64,000 bases of DNA from Coneutiohabitans thermophilus (GCA_034505235.1 JAPDQY010000004.1:8725-72724), one strand, 5' to 3'; positions 38,101-46,680 are shown, numbered from the stretch's first letter. The notes: a model not told the origin generated them from the sequence alone. Numbers and translations: made by a program.

Positions 38101-38360
38101 TTGCCCAGCGTACGGCCGGGCACCACGCCCCAAATTTTCTCGAAATCCGCCTTGTCCTGGCCGGGCGTGACGGTGTTGGTGGTGAATTTGAGTGAACCCG
38201 TGCCGGAACGCGGCTGATCACCGGTAATCGCCACCGTCGCGTCCGCTCTCACGTTCGCCGGCCCCCAGCCATTGAGATTGACGGGGGTTACGATTTGCGC
38301 GTAGGCAGACAAGGTCACCGCGCAGGCTAAACCGACCGACAAAACAAATACCTTCTTCAT
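35163..38360 (-). CDS. Exported right-handed beta-helix protein with C-terminal sorting domain
   Basis: This 1065-residue protein has signal peptide MKKVFVLSVGLACAVTLSAYA and a concanavalin-like N-terminal region (~25-230). A pectate-lyase/NosD-type parallel beta-helix (~245-690) shows repeated short motifs such as ATIRNNEIAGYQKGGIVV, ATIEDNTVTGAGA and ATLTRNTVSG. A second helical/strand-rich domain (~720-950) with LAPGSYNVVTMNGWSTLKLSSG and NNSQFRGGLCAKAIQV resembles polymer-like anchor domains. The C-terminus is a type-IX-like sorting domain (NYPNPFNPGTVIKF ... MATGIYLYRL ... RRMIMVK). The ATG at 38360 has a GGAGGA ribosome site. A role in binding or cutting polysaccharide is possible; no catalytic set was identified. 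Confidence 0.92.
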   Translation of the reverse strand: MKKVFVLSVGLACAVTLSAYAQIVTPVNLNGWGPANVRADATVAITGDQPRSGTGSLKFTTNTVTPGQDKADFEKIWGVVPGRTLGNLTALRYEFYRDASSTTGGHLAAVLRLYYYNAITGESGLLIWEPVYNGYGTLTTNVWYSADIFTGNFWMRAFGPGRTIDDYNVSLAEWMANTDEEGTPIDDDADADVPHVLNPGVYITGVNVGVGSGWGATFLGYVDNVELEWGSDVEVANFELPPPCTTDCYVDAVLGNDANGGTNPTTDAKKTIQNAVNTVNVGGNVHVASGTYVEQVTITKSLHLLGAGAPTTIVKAPATIPAASNPASTVIDVNGAGVSAEITGFTVSGPGPTGCGSIGAGIFVRGNAHADIHHNKVLDIRDNPISGCQNGIGILVGRASFATSGTATIRNNEIAGYQKGGIVVSNVGSNATIEDNTVTGAGAVNFIAQNGIQVSAGATATLTRNTVSGHSYPPFSYVATGMLLYGSNVDTDDNTLSENQVGIYHINGSGTHQSNSVSATAAGTNSPGFWGIVVDPGTVVRTQPSPFEDGSASTSLGKGGRGSTLAATYTYLLDQNVVNSDGSAGGVGVEADALGSDVVNFTATGNTVSNWEYGIYLYKDAGATLNANIIDCNKIYGNTAYGLYNSTGVEANAVGNWWGAANGPGGSGPGSGDAVSTEVNFAPWGTDANCGGLLYHNYVFLADYVSIERSKQVPSKGDIHSNGKIDFMRGDPTVFEGNLTAVGNINIGKENTIDGYAHAAGTVTVHATSTVLDGVLSGAAISAQPIPAMSYSAGGPSVTVPQNGTVTLAPGSYNVVTMNGWSTLKLSSGDYYLNQLKYVGEESVIEIDVSNGPVIVNVVSSLQLGKDIAIQIVPDGEAGSTKVVFNTLQTTTMTIGKEAYVLGSINAPSATVVLSNNSQFRGGLCAKAIQVKRDVFFLHHFSSGTLPGPGDLPKPHDSESEETAAVVTQYELAQNYPNPFNPGTVIKFALPQVGRVQLHIYNSTGQLVRTLVDGEMAQGWHELSWDGRDQTGQTMATGIYLYRLTAQDASGGTLFSETRRMIMVK

Positions 38361-39303
38361 GGTCATCCTCCAGCATAAAGCCGTTGAAATAGACAGAACC
38401 CCGAGGACCCCAGCAGTCAAAACAACTGCCCGACAATCTCTGTCGTTTGCGGCTTCTTTTGTCGCAATCAGTATTCAACTTGGTCGGGAATTCGCCGAGG
38501 TTCGACCTGTGACATTAAAACACTGCCCGGTTTAAGAGGAACTGGTATCACCTCCTTCAGTAAATTGTCCGAACCATTGCCCATTGGCCGGGACATGCCC
38601 CTGCCGAAAGGAAATGGCCGGCAATGCCTCCCCTTGGCCGCGGAACCGCGGCCCTCACATCACGATTTGCCCAGATGACAAGGTGATTCGTCGAGGTTTA
38701 TGTGACAGCGGGGGATTGTACGGTTGCCCCCTCAATTCGCGAAAGAAGGACTGTGGCGCAGCGTTTGAGAGTGGGAATGGCTGCCGCAGCGCATGTTTGT
38801 TCTTGAATGCGATGGGTTGCGGACCGGGGGAAGCAGCTTTGCCATCCCCTCGTTCTCAAACAGCCCAAAGCCGTCTGTAAACCGTGCTCTTGGTGATATG
38901 TTTGATTGGAATCTGGAATGTGTGAATCACAATGGTGGGAGTACCCTGCCAGGAAAGGCTTTTCCTTGGCGCTTCCACTACAGCCCTTGGTGCGACGCTG
39001 GTGCCGGTTGCCTCCACCCCGGCGTTTCATAATCGGGAAGCCGGCGGCCAACCTCACCTGTCCCTCATCGCGACACCAGAAACTACGGTCATATGCATCC
39101 ACGTGCGGAGAAAATTCCCCTTTTAACCAGCGTCAGTCCGGCGGGGCAGGCTTGCGAGCACCTGCTTCGGCAGCGGTTTGCCATTGCAACAAAATTCCCG
39201 CGGTCTTGTCGGCGTTGCCAACATGAGAGACCCGGCTCAGACGGGGTTGAAACATTTTCAGCCAGACACTCACAGGGCGGTCAGAGCCGCAAGCAAACCC
39301 GTC

Positions 39304-39360
39304 AACCGCGAAGCCGCAAGGAGCGCGAAGCATTCCTTTGTGCTTTTCATGCTTTGCGAT
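39304..39360. repeat. Hairpin-type short-period repeat, full copy
   Basis: The left arm reads in steps of about 8 nt (AACCGCGAAG, CCGCAAGGAG, CGCGAAG). The right arm (CTTTGTGCTTTTCATGCTTTGCG) is its loose inverted complement. Confidence 0.5.
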
Positions 39361-39670
39361 CGATCATGCGTTGCGATTACTCATCATTCGCTGTATGCCT
39401 TCTTTCATTGGTTTGACGTTCCAGTTCAAGAAGAACCCAGGATGGCAGGCGCATCATTTCAAGCAGGGCAGTAGTTGGGCTTCGTGTATTTGTAACAGTT
39501 TTTGGTACAACCTTCGACGAGCCGGTCAATGCGGTAGCCGGCAGCAATCTGCCGGCCGTCATATGGAGTCAGTGGCGATCCTTCGCAATCCACTCGTAAA
39601 CCGCGCTCGCGTAGTTTTCAAGCATAACTTTGTTGGCAGGTCGACCTCAACGCGTGAAGCCAGCCATGCC

Positions 39671-39704
39671 ATTCTCTTTGTGCTCTTGGCGCGCTTGGCG
39701 GTTC
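39671..39704. repeat. Second, half copy of the short-period repeat
   Basis: CTTTGTGCTCTTGGCGCGCTTGGCGGTT-type sequence matches the right arm of the copy at 39304-39360 directly and its left arm inverted. Confidence 0.45.
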
Positions 39705-39774
39705 AAAAAATCTTCGCGATTGTGATGGTTTTTCCAGGGCAATATTAAATAAGGCGATTTCCCCGGTTTCCCCC

Positions 39775-41493
39775 TCAAAAAGTATGGGTCAAATCGACGG
39801 AGAAAAGCGTGTGGCGTGAATCATTCGCCTCCCGCCCCCGGCTGATCTCATTGTCAAAATTCATGATGGCGCCGAGCTGCCAGCGGGGGGCCAGCGTCCA
39901 GGAAAGGAAAAACAGCAGCGAATGGATGTTGCGGTCGGAATAGGAATTGGAAATGATCAAATTGCTGGAAGTGACGTTTGGATAAGTCCGGATTTCGAAG
40001 GCATTGCTGCAGCTCAGGAGAATGCCTGAGGTGGTCAGCAAATCCACGCCGAGGGTGAGACCGTGGCTGTAGTAATCTTCAAAAATCAGAAAGCCTTCGC
40101 CCGCCGTGGCCGCGGGGCTGCGCTCGTGCCGGCGCAACAGGAAGAGATAGCCGGCGCTGGCCTGCCAATTCGCCAGCAGCTTGAACTGAAACTGCGGGTT
40201 GCAACGCAAGTCAAAAAAGTCGGGAGTGAATTGATTATCCAGTTCTGCGGGGTATCGCCGCAGAGAGAATTCGCCTTCCAGCCGCAGTGCCGCGGTACGG
40301 CCGGTGGCCAGCCGCAGATCGGCGCGCAGATACTCTTCGCTATGGGTGTTTTCGAAGGTGCTGTCCGACAAGCCGCGCGGGTAGAGGCGCCGGCGCCAGA
40401 GATTTTGCAAAAAAAGCGAGGAGCCGCCGGCGGCGGTGTGGAAGAATGAGCCTTCCAGCCGGTGTTCGAAGTAATTGTATTCATCGAAGGAGAGATGGCT
40501 GCGTGTCAGATAGCTGTAGCGCGCGCGGGCACGCGTGCTGATCCCGGCGGAAAAGACCCCCGCGAGTCCGGTTTCGTTTTGTGAATAGTTGCGCGACAGT
40601 TCGTCTTCGCGGGCATAGCGCCGCATGCGCCATTCATTTTCCAGCTCGAGTTTGACCCGTCGGCTGAGCGTGGCGTGTAGCAGCACCTTGGCGTTGTTTT
40701 GCCAGTAACGCAGGTCAAAATCGCGCAAATAGCGCGTGGTTTCAAAACGGTTTTCCAGGCGCATCTGCAGTGCCGTGCCCAATGCCTGCTGCCCGCGCAG
40801 CTCGATTTCGCCGCTGTTGTAGTCGCGGCTGAGTTTGAGCAACGCCGACATCAGCAGGGGCACCTGGCTCCCGTTGGAGCGACTCACGCCCAGCCGCAGC
40901 CCGCCATAGGGATTGCCCGTGTTTTGCACAAACAGACTCTCGTCCCGGGCATAGCCGATTTCAAATTCCTGGCGCCAAAAGTCCACGCCTGCCAGTGCCT
41001 GCGGCTGCCACCGCCACGCGATCTTGTCCTCTTTTCCCCCGGCCTTCTCCTTTGGTTGCCCTTTTGCCTCTTTGGCTGACTGCGCCCTTGCTTTGTTGCC
41101 CTTTGGTTTATCAGACTCCGGGGCAGGAAAGGGAAAGATGAGATCCGCCGCCACCTCCAGCAGCAGCTTGGCGGTTATCCAATCGGCTTGTGCGGCAAAA
41201 GATTCGGCATCCCGCAACAGGCTGCTTACCTGCTTCCGCAGGTCGGCCGTTGCCTCGGGATGATTTCGCATCAGCCAGCGCTGCAAGCGCAACCGGGAGA
41301 TTTCATAGTCGGCGGCCTCACTCCACGCGGCCAGCGCCGAGTCTGCAGCCGAAGTCAGGGTGGAATCTGTCGGGCTTGCTGGGGAATATCCGGTTTGGGC
41401 ATGTGCCGCGACGCCCGAAAGTATGCCGGCGGCGCAGCAGGCAGGCAGCAGGATCCAATGGCGAAATCTGTCAGCACAAGGAGGCTGTATCAC
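39775..41493 (-). CDS. Outer-membrane beta-barrel protein with N-terminal periplasmic helices
   Basis: This 572-residue protein has a signal peptide (ILLPACCAAGILSGVAAHA) and a helical region (~50-115). A Lys-rich low-complexity linker (~125-155) follows. About 400 residues of alternating strands (YARDESLFVQNTG, RYSYLTRSHLSFDEYNYFEHRLEG, and so on) end in HTF, as in outer-membrane barrels with a C-terminal Phe. The start is GTG (41493); the nearby ATG is out of frame. I do not recognise a family. The role is unknown. Confidence 0.78.
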   Translation of the reverse strand: MIQPPCADRFRHWILLPACCAAGILSGVAAHAQTGYSPASPTDSTLTSAADSALAAWSEAADYEISRLRLQRWLMRNHPEATADLRKQVSSLLRDAESFAAQADWITAKLLLEVAADLIFPFPAPESDKPKGNKARAQSAKEAKGQPKEKAGGKEDKIAWRWQPQALAGVDFWRQEFEIGYARDESLFVQNTGNPYGGLRLGVSRSNGSQVPLLMSALLKLSRDYNSGEIELRGQQALGTALQMRLENRFETTRYLRDFDLRYWQNNAKVLLHATLSRRVKLELENEWRMRRYAREDELSRNYSQNETGLAGVFSAGISTRARARYSYLTRSHLSFDEYNYFEHRLEGSFFHTAAGGSSLFLQNLWRRRLYPRGLSDSTFENTHSEEYLRADLRLATGRTAALRLEGEFSLRRYPAELDNQFTPDFFDLRCNPQFQFKLLANWQASAGYLFLLRRHERSPAATAGEGFLIFEDYYSHGLTLGVDLLTTSGILLSCSNAFEIRTYPNVTSSNLIISNSYSDRNIHSLLFFLSWTLAPRWQLGAIMNFDNEISRGREANDSRHTLFSVDLTHTF

Positions 41494-41599
41494 GACACAT
41501 GCTTTCCGCAGACAAGTTCATCTTCAGCAAACCGGAAGCCAGAAGGTGACGGCCATAAGCACAGAAGACCCCGGACGAGGGCGCGACGATTTCTGATGA

Positions 41600-42097
41600 T
41601 CACGCCACCCCTCCTTCTGTCTGGCTGCGCAGCCGTTCGATTTGCTGCACCGCGAGGCGGTCGACCCGCTCGTTGAACGCATGGCCGGCATGGCCGCGCA
41701 CTTTGCGCCAGGTCACTTCATGTTGGTTTACAAGCTGGTCAAGCTGCTGCCACAAGTCGGCGTTGGGTACCGGATCGCGTTTGTGCGGGCCGCGTTTCCA
41801 GCCGTTGTGCCTCCAGTTTGCCAGCCAGCCTTTGGTAAAACTGTCGATGAGATAGCTGCTGTCCGAGTAGATGATCACCCGGCATGGCCGCTTGAGTCGC
41901 TTGAGTGCTTCGATGACCGCGGTCAGTTCCATGCGATTGTTGGTGGTGGCGGTGGCGTGGCCGGCAATCTCCTTTTCATGCCCCGCGTATTTCAGGATGG
42001 CAGCCCAGCCCCCCGGCCCGGGATTCCCGGAGCAGGCGCCATCGGTGTAGATTTCAACTGTGTCCATGCCGGTGCGCGGCGGAACAGAAGGGTTCAT
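41600..42097 (-). CDS. rnhA: Ribonuclease HI
   Basis: This enzyme degrades RNA in RNA-DNA hybrids. The catalytic D-E-D-D set is visible: IYTDGACSGNPGPGGW, NNRMELTAVIEAL, IIYSDSSYLID and ERVDRLA. The length is 165 residues from the ATG at 42097; ATG at 42067 (MDTVEIYTDG) is an alternative that removes ten residues. It lies 133 bp downstream of the peroxiredoxin gene on the same strand. Confidence 0.95.
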   Translation of the reverse strand: MNPSVPPRTGMDTVEIYTDGACSGNPGPGGWAAILKYAGHEKEIAGHATATTNNRMELTAVIEALKRLKRPCRVIIYSDSSYLIDSFTKGWLANWRHNGWKRGPHKRDPVPNADLWQQLDQLVNQHEVTWRKVRGHAGHAFNERVDRLAVQQIERLRSQTEGGVA

Positions 42098-42230
42098 AAG
42101 AGCTGAAAAGTGAGATGGGAAACGGGCGGCATCGGGTTGCAAAAAATCACGGGATGAATGGAACCGGCAGGGTTTCCAAACCAGCAGGCCGGCCTGCCGT
42201 TCCCGCCCCTGCCGCGGCCGCCGGTTTGCG

Positions 42231-42713
42231 TCACGTCTTTTCTGCGGCCTCGCGCAAAGTGGCCAGCGCCTCGGTGGCGCTGGCATTGGCTGCAACGCCG
42301 TAGTGGGCGGCAAGAATCCGTCCGTCTTCGTCTATCACAAAATGGCTGCGGCGCAAACCCGAGAAGAGAAAGCGGCGCAGCGATTTCTTGTCCAGCACGC
42401 CATAGGCTTCGGCGATGCGATAGTCGGGATCGACCAGCAAGGTGAACGGCAGGTTGTATTTGGTTTTGAATTTCACATGGCTGTCCCAGCCATCCGCGCT
42501 TACGCCCAGCACCACCGCATTTTGCGCTTCGATCTCGAGGCGGTGATCGCGAAAGCCGCATGCCTGCACTGTTCAGCCGGGGGTGTCGTCCTTGGGATAG
42601 AAATAAAGCACCACGCGCTGGCCGCGAAAATCGCTGAGCTTGACGCGGGTTTGGGCGTCGGTCAGCGCTTCGAACTCCGGGGCGGGGTCGCCGGGTTGCA
42701 AGTGATTACTCAC
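42231..42713 (-). CDS. Bcp-type peroxiredoxin with in-frame UGA (selenocysteine) at the peroxidatic position
   Basis: This is a thiol/selenol peroxidase of the bacterioferritin-comigratory (PrxQ) family that reduces hydroperoxides. GTG at 42713 follows a strong GGAGGAG site. The frame runs 46 codons to TGA (42575-42573) and resumes in the same frame for 113 more codons. The family active-site block reads PKDDTPG-[UGA]-TVQACGFRD, so codon 47 replaces the invariant peroxidatic Cys. Cys52 keeps the resolving position (x-4 spacing), and VLGVSADG, KYNLPFTLLVDPD and FVIDEDGRI follow as usual. The total of 160 residues is normal. The best reading is selenocysteine; alternatives are a nonsense mutation or base error. 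No sel genes are in the window. An annotation starting at GTG 42569 would lose the active site. Confidence 0.85.
42540..42575 (-). promoter_or_regulatory. UGA codon and candidate bacterial SECIS hairpin
   Basis: The UGA is at 42575-42573. Downstream RNA can fold with U13-G16 pairing C22-G25 (42560-42548) around a GCUUU loop that begins with G, 16 nt after the UGA. An alternative stem pairs GCGG with CCGC (42559-42540) around a 12-nt loop. Both agree only loosely with known bacterial SECIS rules, and their stems are short. Confidence 0.4.
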
Positions 42714-42822
42714 GTTCTCCTCCAAAATCTGCATGCGAAACGCCGTGGATTTTGCTATCTTGACCGGGCTAATTTAGCACGCAATCGGGAAAACCCCAAG
42801 CTGAATTTGCGGACGCCACCAA

Positions 42823-43683
42823 ATGACCACGCCCCTGCTCGATCCCGCGCGACACCGGGAAAGTGTGAGACACTTCCGCGCGCATTTTCATCTCGCCGTT
42901 GCACCGCCGAGCCGGGCATACCTGCGCGAGCTGCTTGGCCATTTCGGCAATCTGCCATATGAAAATTTGAGCAAGATCATCAAATTCAACCGCTATGGCG
43001 GAGACTTCGAAAAGCGGCTGCGCCTGCCGGAGGAGGTGATGCAAGATCACGCCCGCTGGCGACTGGGCGGCACCTGTTTTTCTCTGACCTTCTTTCTGCA
43101 CACGATTCTCTGGCACAGTGGTTTTGCCAGTTACATCGTGATGGCGGACATGCGCGCCGGCCCCAATCTGCACTGCGCTTTGATCGTGTTCGTCGACGGC
43201 ATCAAGTATTTGGTGGACCCGGGCTATGTGCTGCGTGTACCGATGGCGCTCGATCCCGCCAGGCCGCGCCTCTACTACAATGACTTCACCGGCGTGGAGT
43301 TGCGTCTGCTGCCCCCCGCAGCCGGTTATGATCTCTTCACTTTTAATCGCCAGGAAGTGAAGTGGCGCTACCGCTTTGACGACCGGCCCACGCCGCTGCC
43401 GGAGTTTCTCGCACACTGGCAGGCTTCCTTTCACCGCAACAGCATGCATGGTCTGTGCCTCACACGGGTGCAGGACGACGAGCTGATCTTCATTCACAAG
43501 GAGCATCTGCGCATCACTTCCATGACCGGCAAACGCAACGTCAACCTCAAACGCAACTATCACGCCGTGATTCATGAGCTGTTCGGGATCGCGCCGGAAT
43601 TGGTGGAGCAAGCCCGGGCCGCGCTGCAGGCCAACCTGCAACGCGAGCGGGAGACCGGCATTTTTCTGCCATCACAGCAATGA
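42823..43683 (+). CDS. Arylamine N-acetyltransferase-family protein
   Basis: This 286-residue NAT-fold enzyme has the hallmark LPYENLS near residue 44, catalytic Cys85 in RLGGTCFSLT, His117 in NLHCALIV and Asp132 in LVDPGY, which form the Cys-His-Asp triad. It transfers acetyl or other acyl groups from CoA to amines. In FCB bacteria some relatives act in natural-product release; no such cluster is here. It is divergent from the selenoprotein gene across 109 bp that contain a small palindrome, GCTAA-T-TTAGC (42768-42778). Confidence 0.9.
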   Translation: MTTPLLDPARHRESVRHFRAHFHLAVAPPSRAYLRELLGHFGNLPYENLSKIIKFNRYGGDFEKRLRLPEEVMQDHARWRLGGTCFSLTFFLHTILWHSGFASYIVMADMRAGPNLHCALIVFVDGIKYLVDPGYVLRVPMALDPARPRLYYNDFTGVELRLLPPAAGYDLFTFNRQEVKWRYRFDDRPTPLPEFLAHWQASFHRNSMHGLCLTRVQDDELIFIHKEHLRITSMTGKRNVNLKRNYHAVIHELFGIAPELVEQARAALQANLQRERETGIFLPSQQ

Positions 43684-43784
43684 CCCGGGCCAACGGCCAG
43701 CCCGAGAGGCTGGCATCAGGGTGGGAAGGAAGGAGCTCGGAAAGCAGGAGCAGGGCGGGAAACGGTCAGGCCCAAAATAAATTT

Positions 43785-43832
43785 CCCTTCTCACGGCAGT
43801 GGCAAACCGGGTTGCCACTGCCACGCGAAGGG
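43785..43832. terminator. Strong stem-loop between convergent genes
   Basis: A perfect 11-bp inner stem (43795-43805 with 43812-43822) lies inside an outer CCCTTC/GAAGGG pair. It sits between the convergent NAT and lipoprotein genes. No clean T-run follows on either strand, so termination is likely but not certain. Confidence 0.55.
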
Positions 43833-43918
43833 AGGGTAGAGAGATGAAAAGGTATAGATCCTTTTCAGCCTATTAGACTCCGAATCGGCGACGAAGTTCA
43901 CATAAATTTTAAAAAATT

Positions 43919-45229
43919 TCAGTCGGCGGCTGTTTTGTTTGCCGAAAGCAAGTGCGAAAGCCCGGCGGACAGCTCCTCGCGGGTAATCGGCTTCTTCAAA
44001 TCGATCTCAAAAAGCTGGTGGCTGCCAGTTCGGTTCGAGGTGAAGAGAATCTTGCTGCCATACCGTTGCAGAGCGGGGAAGGTATCCCTTGCGGGATGCG
44101 ACGTCAGGCGTTCGGTTTGCCGCGAGTCCAGATGATGCAGATAGAGATCGAAGTTGTTTTGATTCTTCTCGAAATAAACCAGCCACTTGCCGTCTTCCGA
44201 GCACTGCGGGCTGCCCTTTGGCCCACCCTCAAAAAGCAGGCGGTGGCCGTTTGTTTCCCGCACACCCTGCTCGTAAATTTCGAAATCACCGTTGACATTG
44301 TTGATGTAGTAAATCACCTCGCCGGTGTGATTCACAAAGGGTGCAGACTTGTCGCCGAACCCGTGGGTGAAGCGCTTGATGGAGGAATCGGCGAAGTCAT
44401 AAATGAACAGATCGCTTTGGCGGCCGCCGTACTCGAGATCGCGCTGGTCATCACGGTCTGAGACGAAAACCAGCCAGCCGCCCTTGGGAGAGTGCACCGG
44501 GTTCCAGTTGTCGTGTTGATTGGCGACCAGGCGTTTGACCCGGCTGCCGTCCGCGGCATGCATCTGATAAATGCCGCGCTGCTTCTCACCCGCGTTTTTT
44601 TTGTCCCCGGCCCCGCGCGTGCTGGCAAAGACGATCAGCCGGCCATCCGGTGAAAAATCGGGTGACAGGTCATCGCCCGGATCATAAGTAAGACGCACCG
44701 CGTTGCCGCCTGTCGCTGGCATGCGGTAGATTTCCCAATTGCCATCGCGATTGGATTGAAAGACAATTTCATTGCCGGCGAGGGAATAGCGGCCCTTGAT
44801 GTTGTCACCCGGCCCGAAGGTGAGCTGGCGGGTCGAGTAGGGCATGCCCACAATCGCGGCAATCTGCGGCACGTAGGGCGCGGATTCCGGCGCGTTCAAA
44901 ACATCCAGAAAACCGCTGAGCGCCACCGCTTGCCGGCCCTGGTGATAGAGGGCTGTCGCACGGCCAAACTTGGCCGGCAGCGAAGCCGGATGCTGCAGCA
45001 GCACGGAGTCGAATTGCGCCACCGCTTCTTCGAACTGTTTCTGTTGGAGAAGTTCTTCGCCCAGCGCCAGCCGTGCCGCCACATCCGTGGGATGCTTCAG
45101 CACACGTTTGCGCAATGACGCAACCTCCTCCGCCTTGCCGACCGGTTGCACCGGCGCGCTCACTTGCCGGGCGCCGCCACCGCAACCAACGACGAACATT
45201 AAAGCCAGTAACAGCCATGTGGATTTCAT
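43919..45229 (-). CDS. Lipoprotein with TPR domain and TolB-like beta-propeller
   Basis: This 436-residue protein has a lipoprotein signal (LLLALMFVVGCGGG, lipid Cys ~16). TPR helices (~30-110; RLALGEELLQQKQFEEAVAQFDSVL) are followed by a propeller of PD40/WD40-like repeats (EIVFQSNRDGNWEIYRMPA, SPDFSPDGRLIVFAST, WLVFVSDRDD, KILFTSNRTGSHQLFEI). It is predicted to be anchored in the envelope. TolB-like propellers mediate protein contacts; the partner is unknown. The ATG at 45229 gives the correct lipobox spacing; a GTG 33 bp upstream is rejected. Confidence 0.88.
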   Translation of the reverse strand: MKSTWLLLALMFVVGCGGGARQVSAPVQPVGKAEEVASLRKRVLKHPTDVAARLALGEELLQQKQFEEAVAQFDSVLLQHPASLPAKFGRATALYHQGRQAVALSGFLDVLNAPESAPYVPQIAAIVGMPYSTRQLTFGPGDNIKGRYSLAGNEIVFQSNRDGNWEIYRMPATGGNAVRLTYDPGDDLSPDFSPDGRLIVFASTRGAGDKKNAGEKQRGIYQMHAADGSRVKRLVANQHDNWNPVHSPKGGWLVFVSDRDDQRDLEYGGRQSDLFIYDFADSSIKRFTHGFGDKSAPFVNHTGEVIYYINNVNGDFEIYEQGVRETNGHRLLFEGGPKGSPQCSEDGKWLVYFEKNQNNFDLYLHHLDSRQTERLTSHPARDTFPALQRYGSKILFTSNRTGSHQLFEIDLKKPITREELSAGLSHLLSANKTAAD

Positions 45230-45389
45230 GCAGACCTGCCTCCTGCAGTGGGTTGAGACCAAAACTCCAAACCCCGTTCGGCCAAGCTCACAACACAGCC
45301 CTATGATATACCCAACGTCGTTTTTTTTGCGGACTGTTGCACCGCATCAAAGCTGTTGCAACTTTGGGAAATTCGTTTAACTTCTTCAC

Positions 45390-45998
45390 ATGTCTGAATT
45401 CACTGCAGCGCAACGCCACCTTCGCCGCGCCGATCCGGTGCTGGCGCAGATCATCGACCGTCTTGGTGACTGCACCCTGCAGCCGGAGCGGCGGTACTTT
45501 GCCACACTGGTGGAAGCCATTTTATCCCAACAACTTTCGGTCAAGGCGGCTGCCACGATACACGCCCGCCTCAAAAACCTGCTGCGCGGCCGGATCAACG
45601 CACAGGGCATTCTGCAGTTGACCGATGCACAAATTCGCGCGGCCGGCATCTCCCGCCAGAAGACGAGCTACTTGCGCGATCTTGCCGCCAAATGGCAGAA
45701 CGGCCTGCTGCATGGCCGCCGGCTCGCACGCCTGAGCGATGAAGAAGTCATCGCCGCGCTCACCCGGGTGAAAGGCATCGGTCGCTGGACCGCGGAAATG
45801 TTTCTCATCTTTTCACTCGGCCGTTTGGACGTGCTGCCGGTCGATGATCTCGGCTTCCGCCAGGCGGTCCAGCAAGCCTATCGCCTGCGCAAACTGCCCG
45901 ACGCCAGGCGCCTGCAACAGCTCGCCGGGAAATGGCGTCCCTATCGCAGTGTGGCAACCTGGTATCTCTGGCAGAGCCTTGATAACAAACCCCGCTAG
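45390..45998 (+). CDS. DNA-3-methyladenine glycosylase (AlkA-like, HhH-GPD)
   Basis: This 202-residue base-excision enzyme lacks the N-terminal AlkA extension. Features include EAILSQQLSVKAA near residue 42, the helix-hairpin-helix LTRVKGIGRWTAEMFLIF (~124-141) and the catalytic aspartate in LPVDDLGFRQAV (Asp152/153). It removes alkylated purines. It is probably co-transcribed with the membrane protein 28 bp downstream. Confidence 0.93.
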   Translation: MSEFTAAQRHLRRADPVLAQIIDRLGDCTLQPERRYFATLVEAILSQQLSVKAAATIHARLKNLLRGRINAQGILQLTDAQIRAAGISRQKTSYLRDLAAKWQNGLLHGRRLARLSDEEVIAALTRVKGIGRWTAEMFLIFSLGRLDVLPVDDLGFRQAVQQAYRLRKLPDARRLQQLAGKWRPYRSVATWYLWQSLDNKPR

Positions 45999-46026
45999 GC
46001 GTTCACCTTCAATTTGATCAAATTCA

Positions 46027-46680
46027 ATGAGCGCTGTTGGCAAGCTGATTCAACCCCTGCTCAATACCCTCCTGCTTATCCTGTTTGTCGGATTGCTCTC
46101 CGAACAGACACAGTTCGGCGGCAATCTCATGCTGTGGGGCTTTATTCTCGTGATGGCGGTGCGCTGGCTGGCGGAGAGCCTGCTGCCTCATGCGGAGGTT
46201 TTCAAGAACCGCCACCATCAAAGTGAGCACAGTCGCTGGCTGCTCTGGGCGGTGGGGTTGAGCTTTCTGACCAACCTGGTTTTGCCGATCGCTGACTATC
46301 GCTATCGCGGCGAATGGAGCTGGACTAGTCCGTTCGCGCGTGACCCGTGGTGGAGCTGGATCGGGCTGCTCATTCTGGCGGCGGGCGTAGCCGTGCGTAT
46401 TCAGGCGCTGTGGCAATACGCCCCGCCCAAAACCGAGCCCGCCAAACGCAAACAGAAAAAAGCCAGTGAGCCGGCGCGTGTCGGACTCGAGCCGGCAGAG
46501 TCGAAACTGTTTCATCTCTTCGACCTCGGCGCGGCCATTGCCTATCTGGGTATCGCACTGCTGTTCAGCAGCCTGTGGGCCCTGCTGTTTTGGGCTGTGT
46601 TGATCCTGCCCACTGCGGTTTATCGCATTCACAAAGTGCGCGTGACAACTTCACCCCCGGCCGACAAAGTGATGGCATGA
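46027..46680 (+). CDS. Integral membrane protein of unknown function
   Basis: This 217-residue protein has about six hydrophobic helices (LLNTLLLILFVGLL, LMLWGFILVMAVRWLA, WLLWAVGLSFLTNLVLPIA, WWSWIGLLILAAGVAVRI, AAIAYLGIALLFSSLWALLFWAVLIL) and a charged cytosolic loop (~133-157, KTEPAKRKQKKASEPAR). The layout resembles small isoprenylcysteine-methyltransferase/NnrU-like proteins, but I see no diagnostic motif. It is followed by a clear terminator. Confidence 0.8.
   Translation: MSAVGKLIQPLLNTLLLILFVGLLSEQTQFGGNLMLWGFILVMAVRWLAESLLPHAEVFKNRHHQSEHSRWLLWAVGLSFLTNLVLPIADYRYRGEWSWTSPFARDPWWSWIGLLILAAGVAVRIQALWQYAPPKTEPAKRKQKKASEPARVGLEPAESKLFHLFDLGAAIAYLGIALLFSSLWALLFWAVLILPTAVYRIHKVRVTTSPPADKVMA

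Larger units (their letters stand above)
38361..39774. other. 1.4-kb non-coding region
   Basis: No open frame here shows domain, signal or good start. The stretch holds two elements of one repeat family (39304-39360 and 39671-39704). It separates the beta-helix gene from an outer-membrane barrel gene on the same strand. It may be decayed former genes. Confidence 0.6.
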
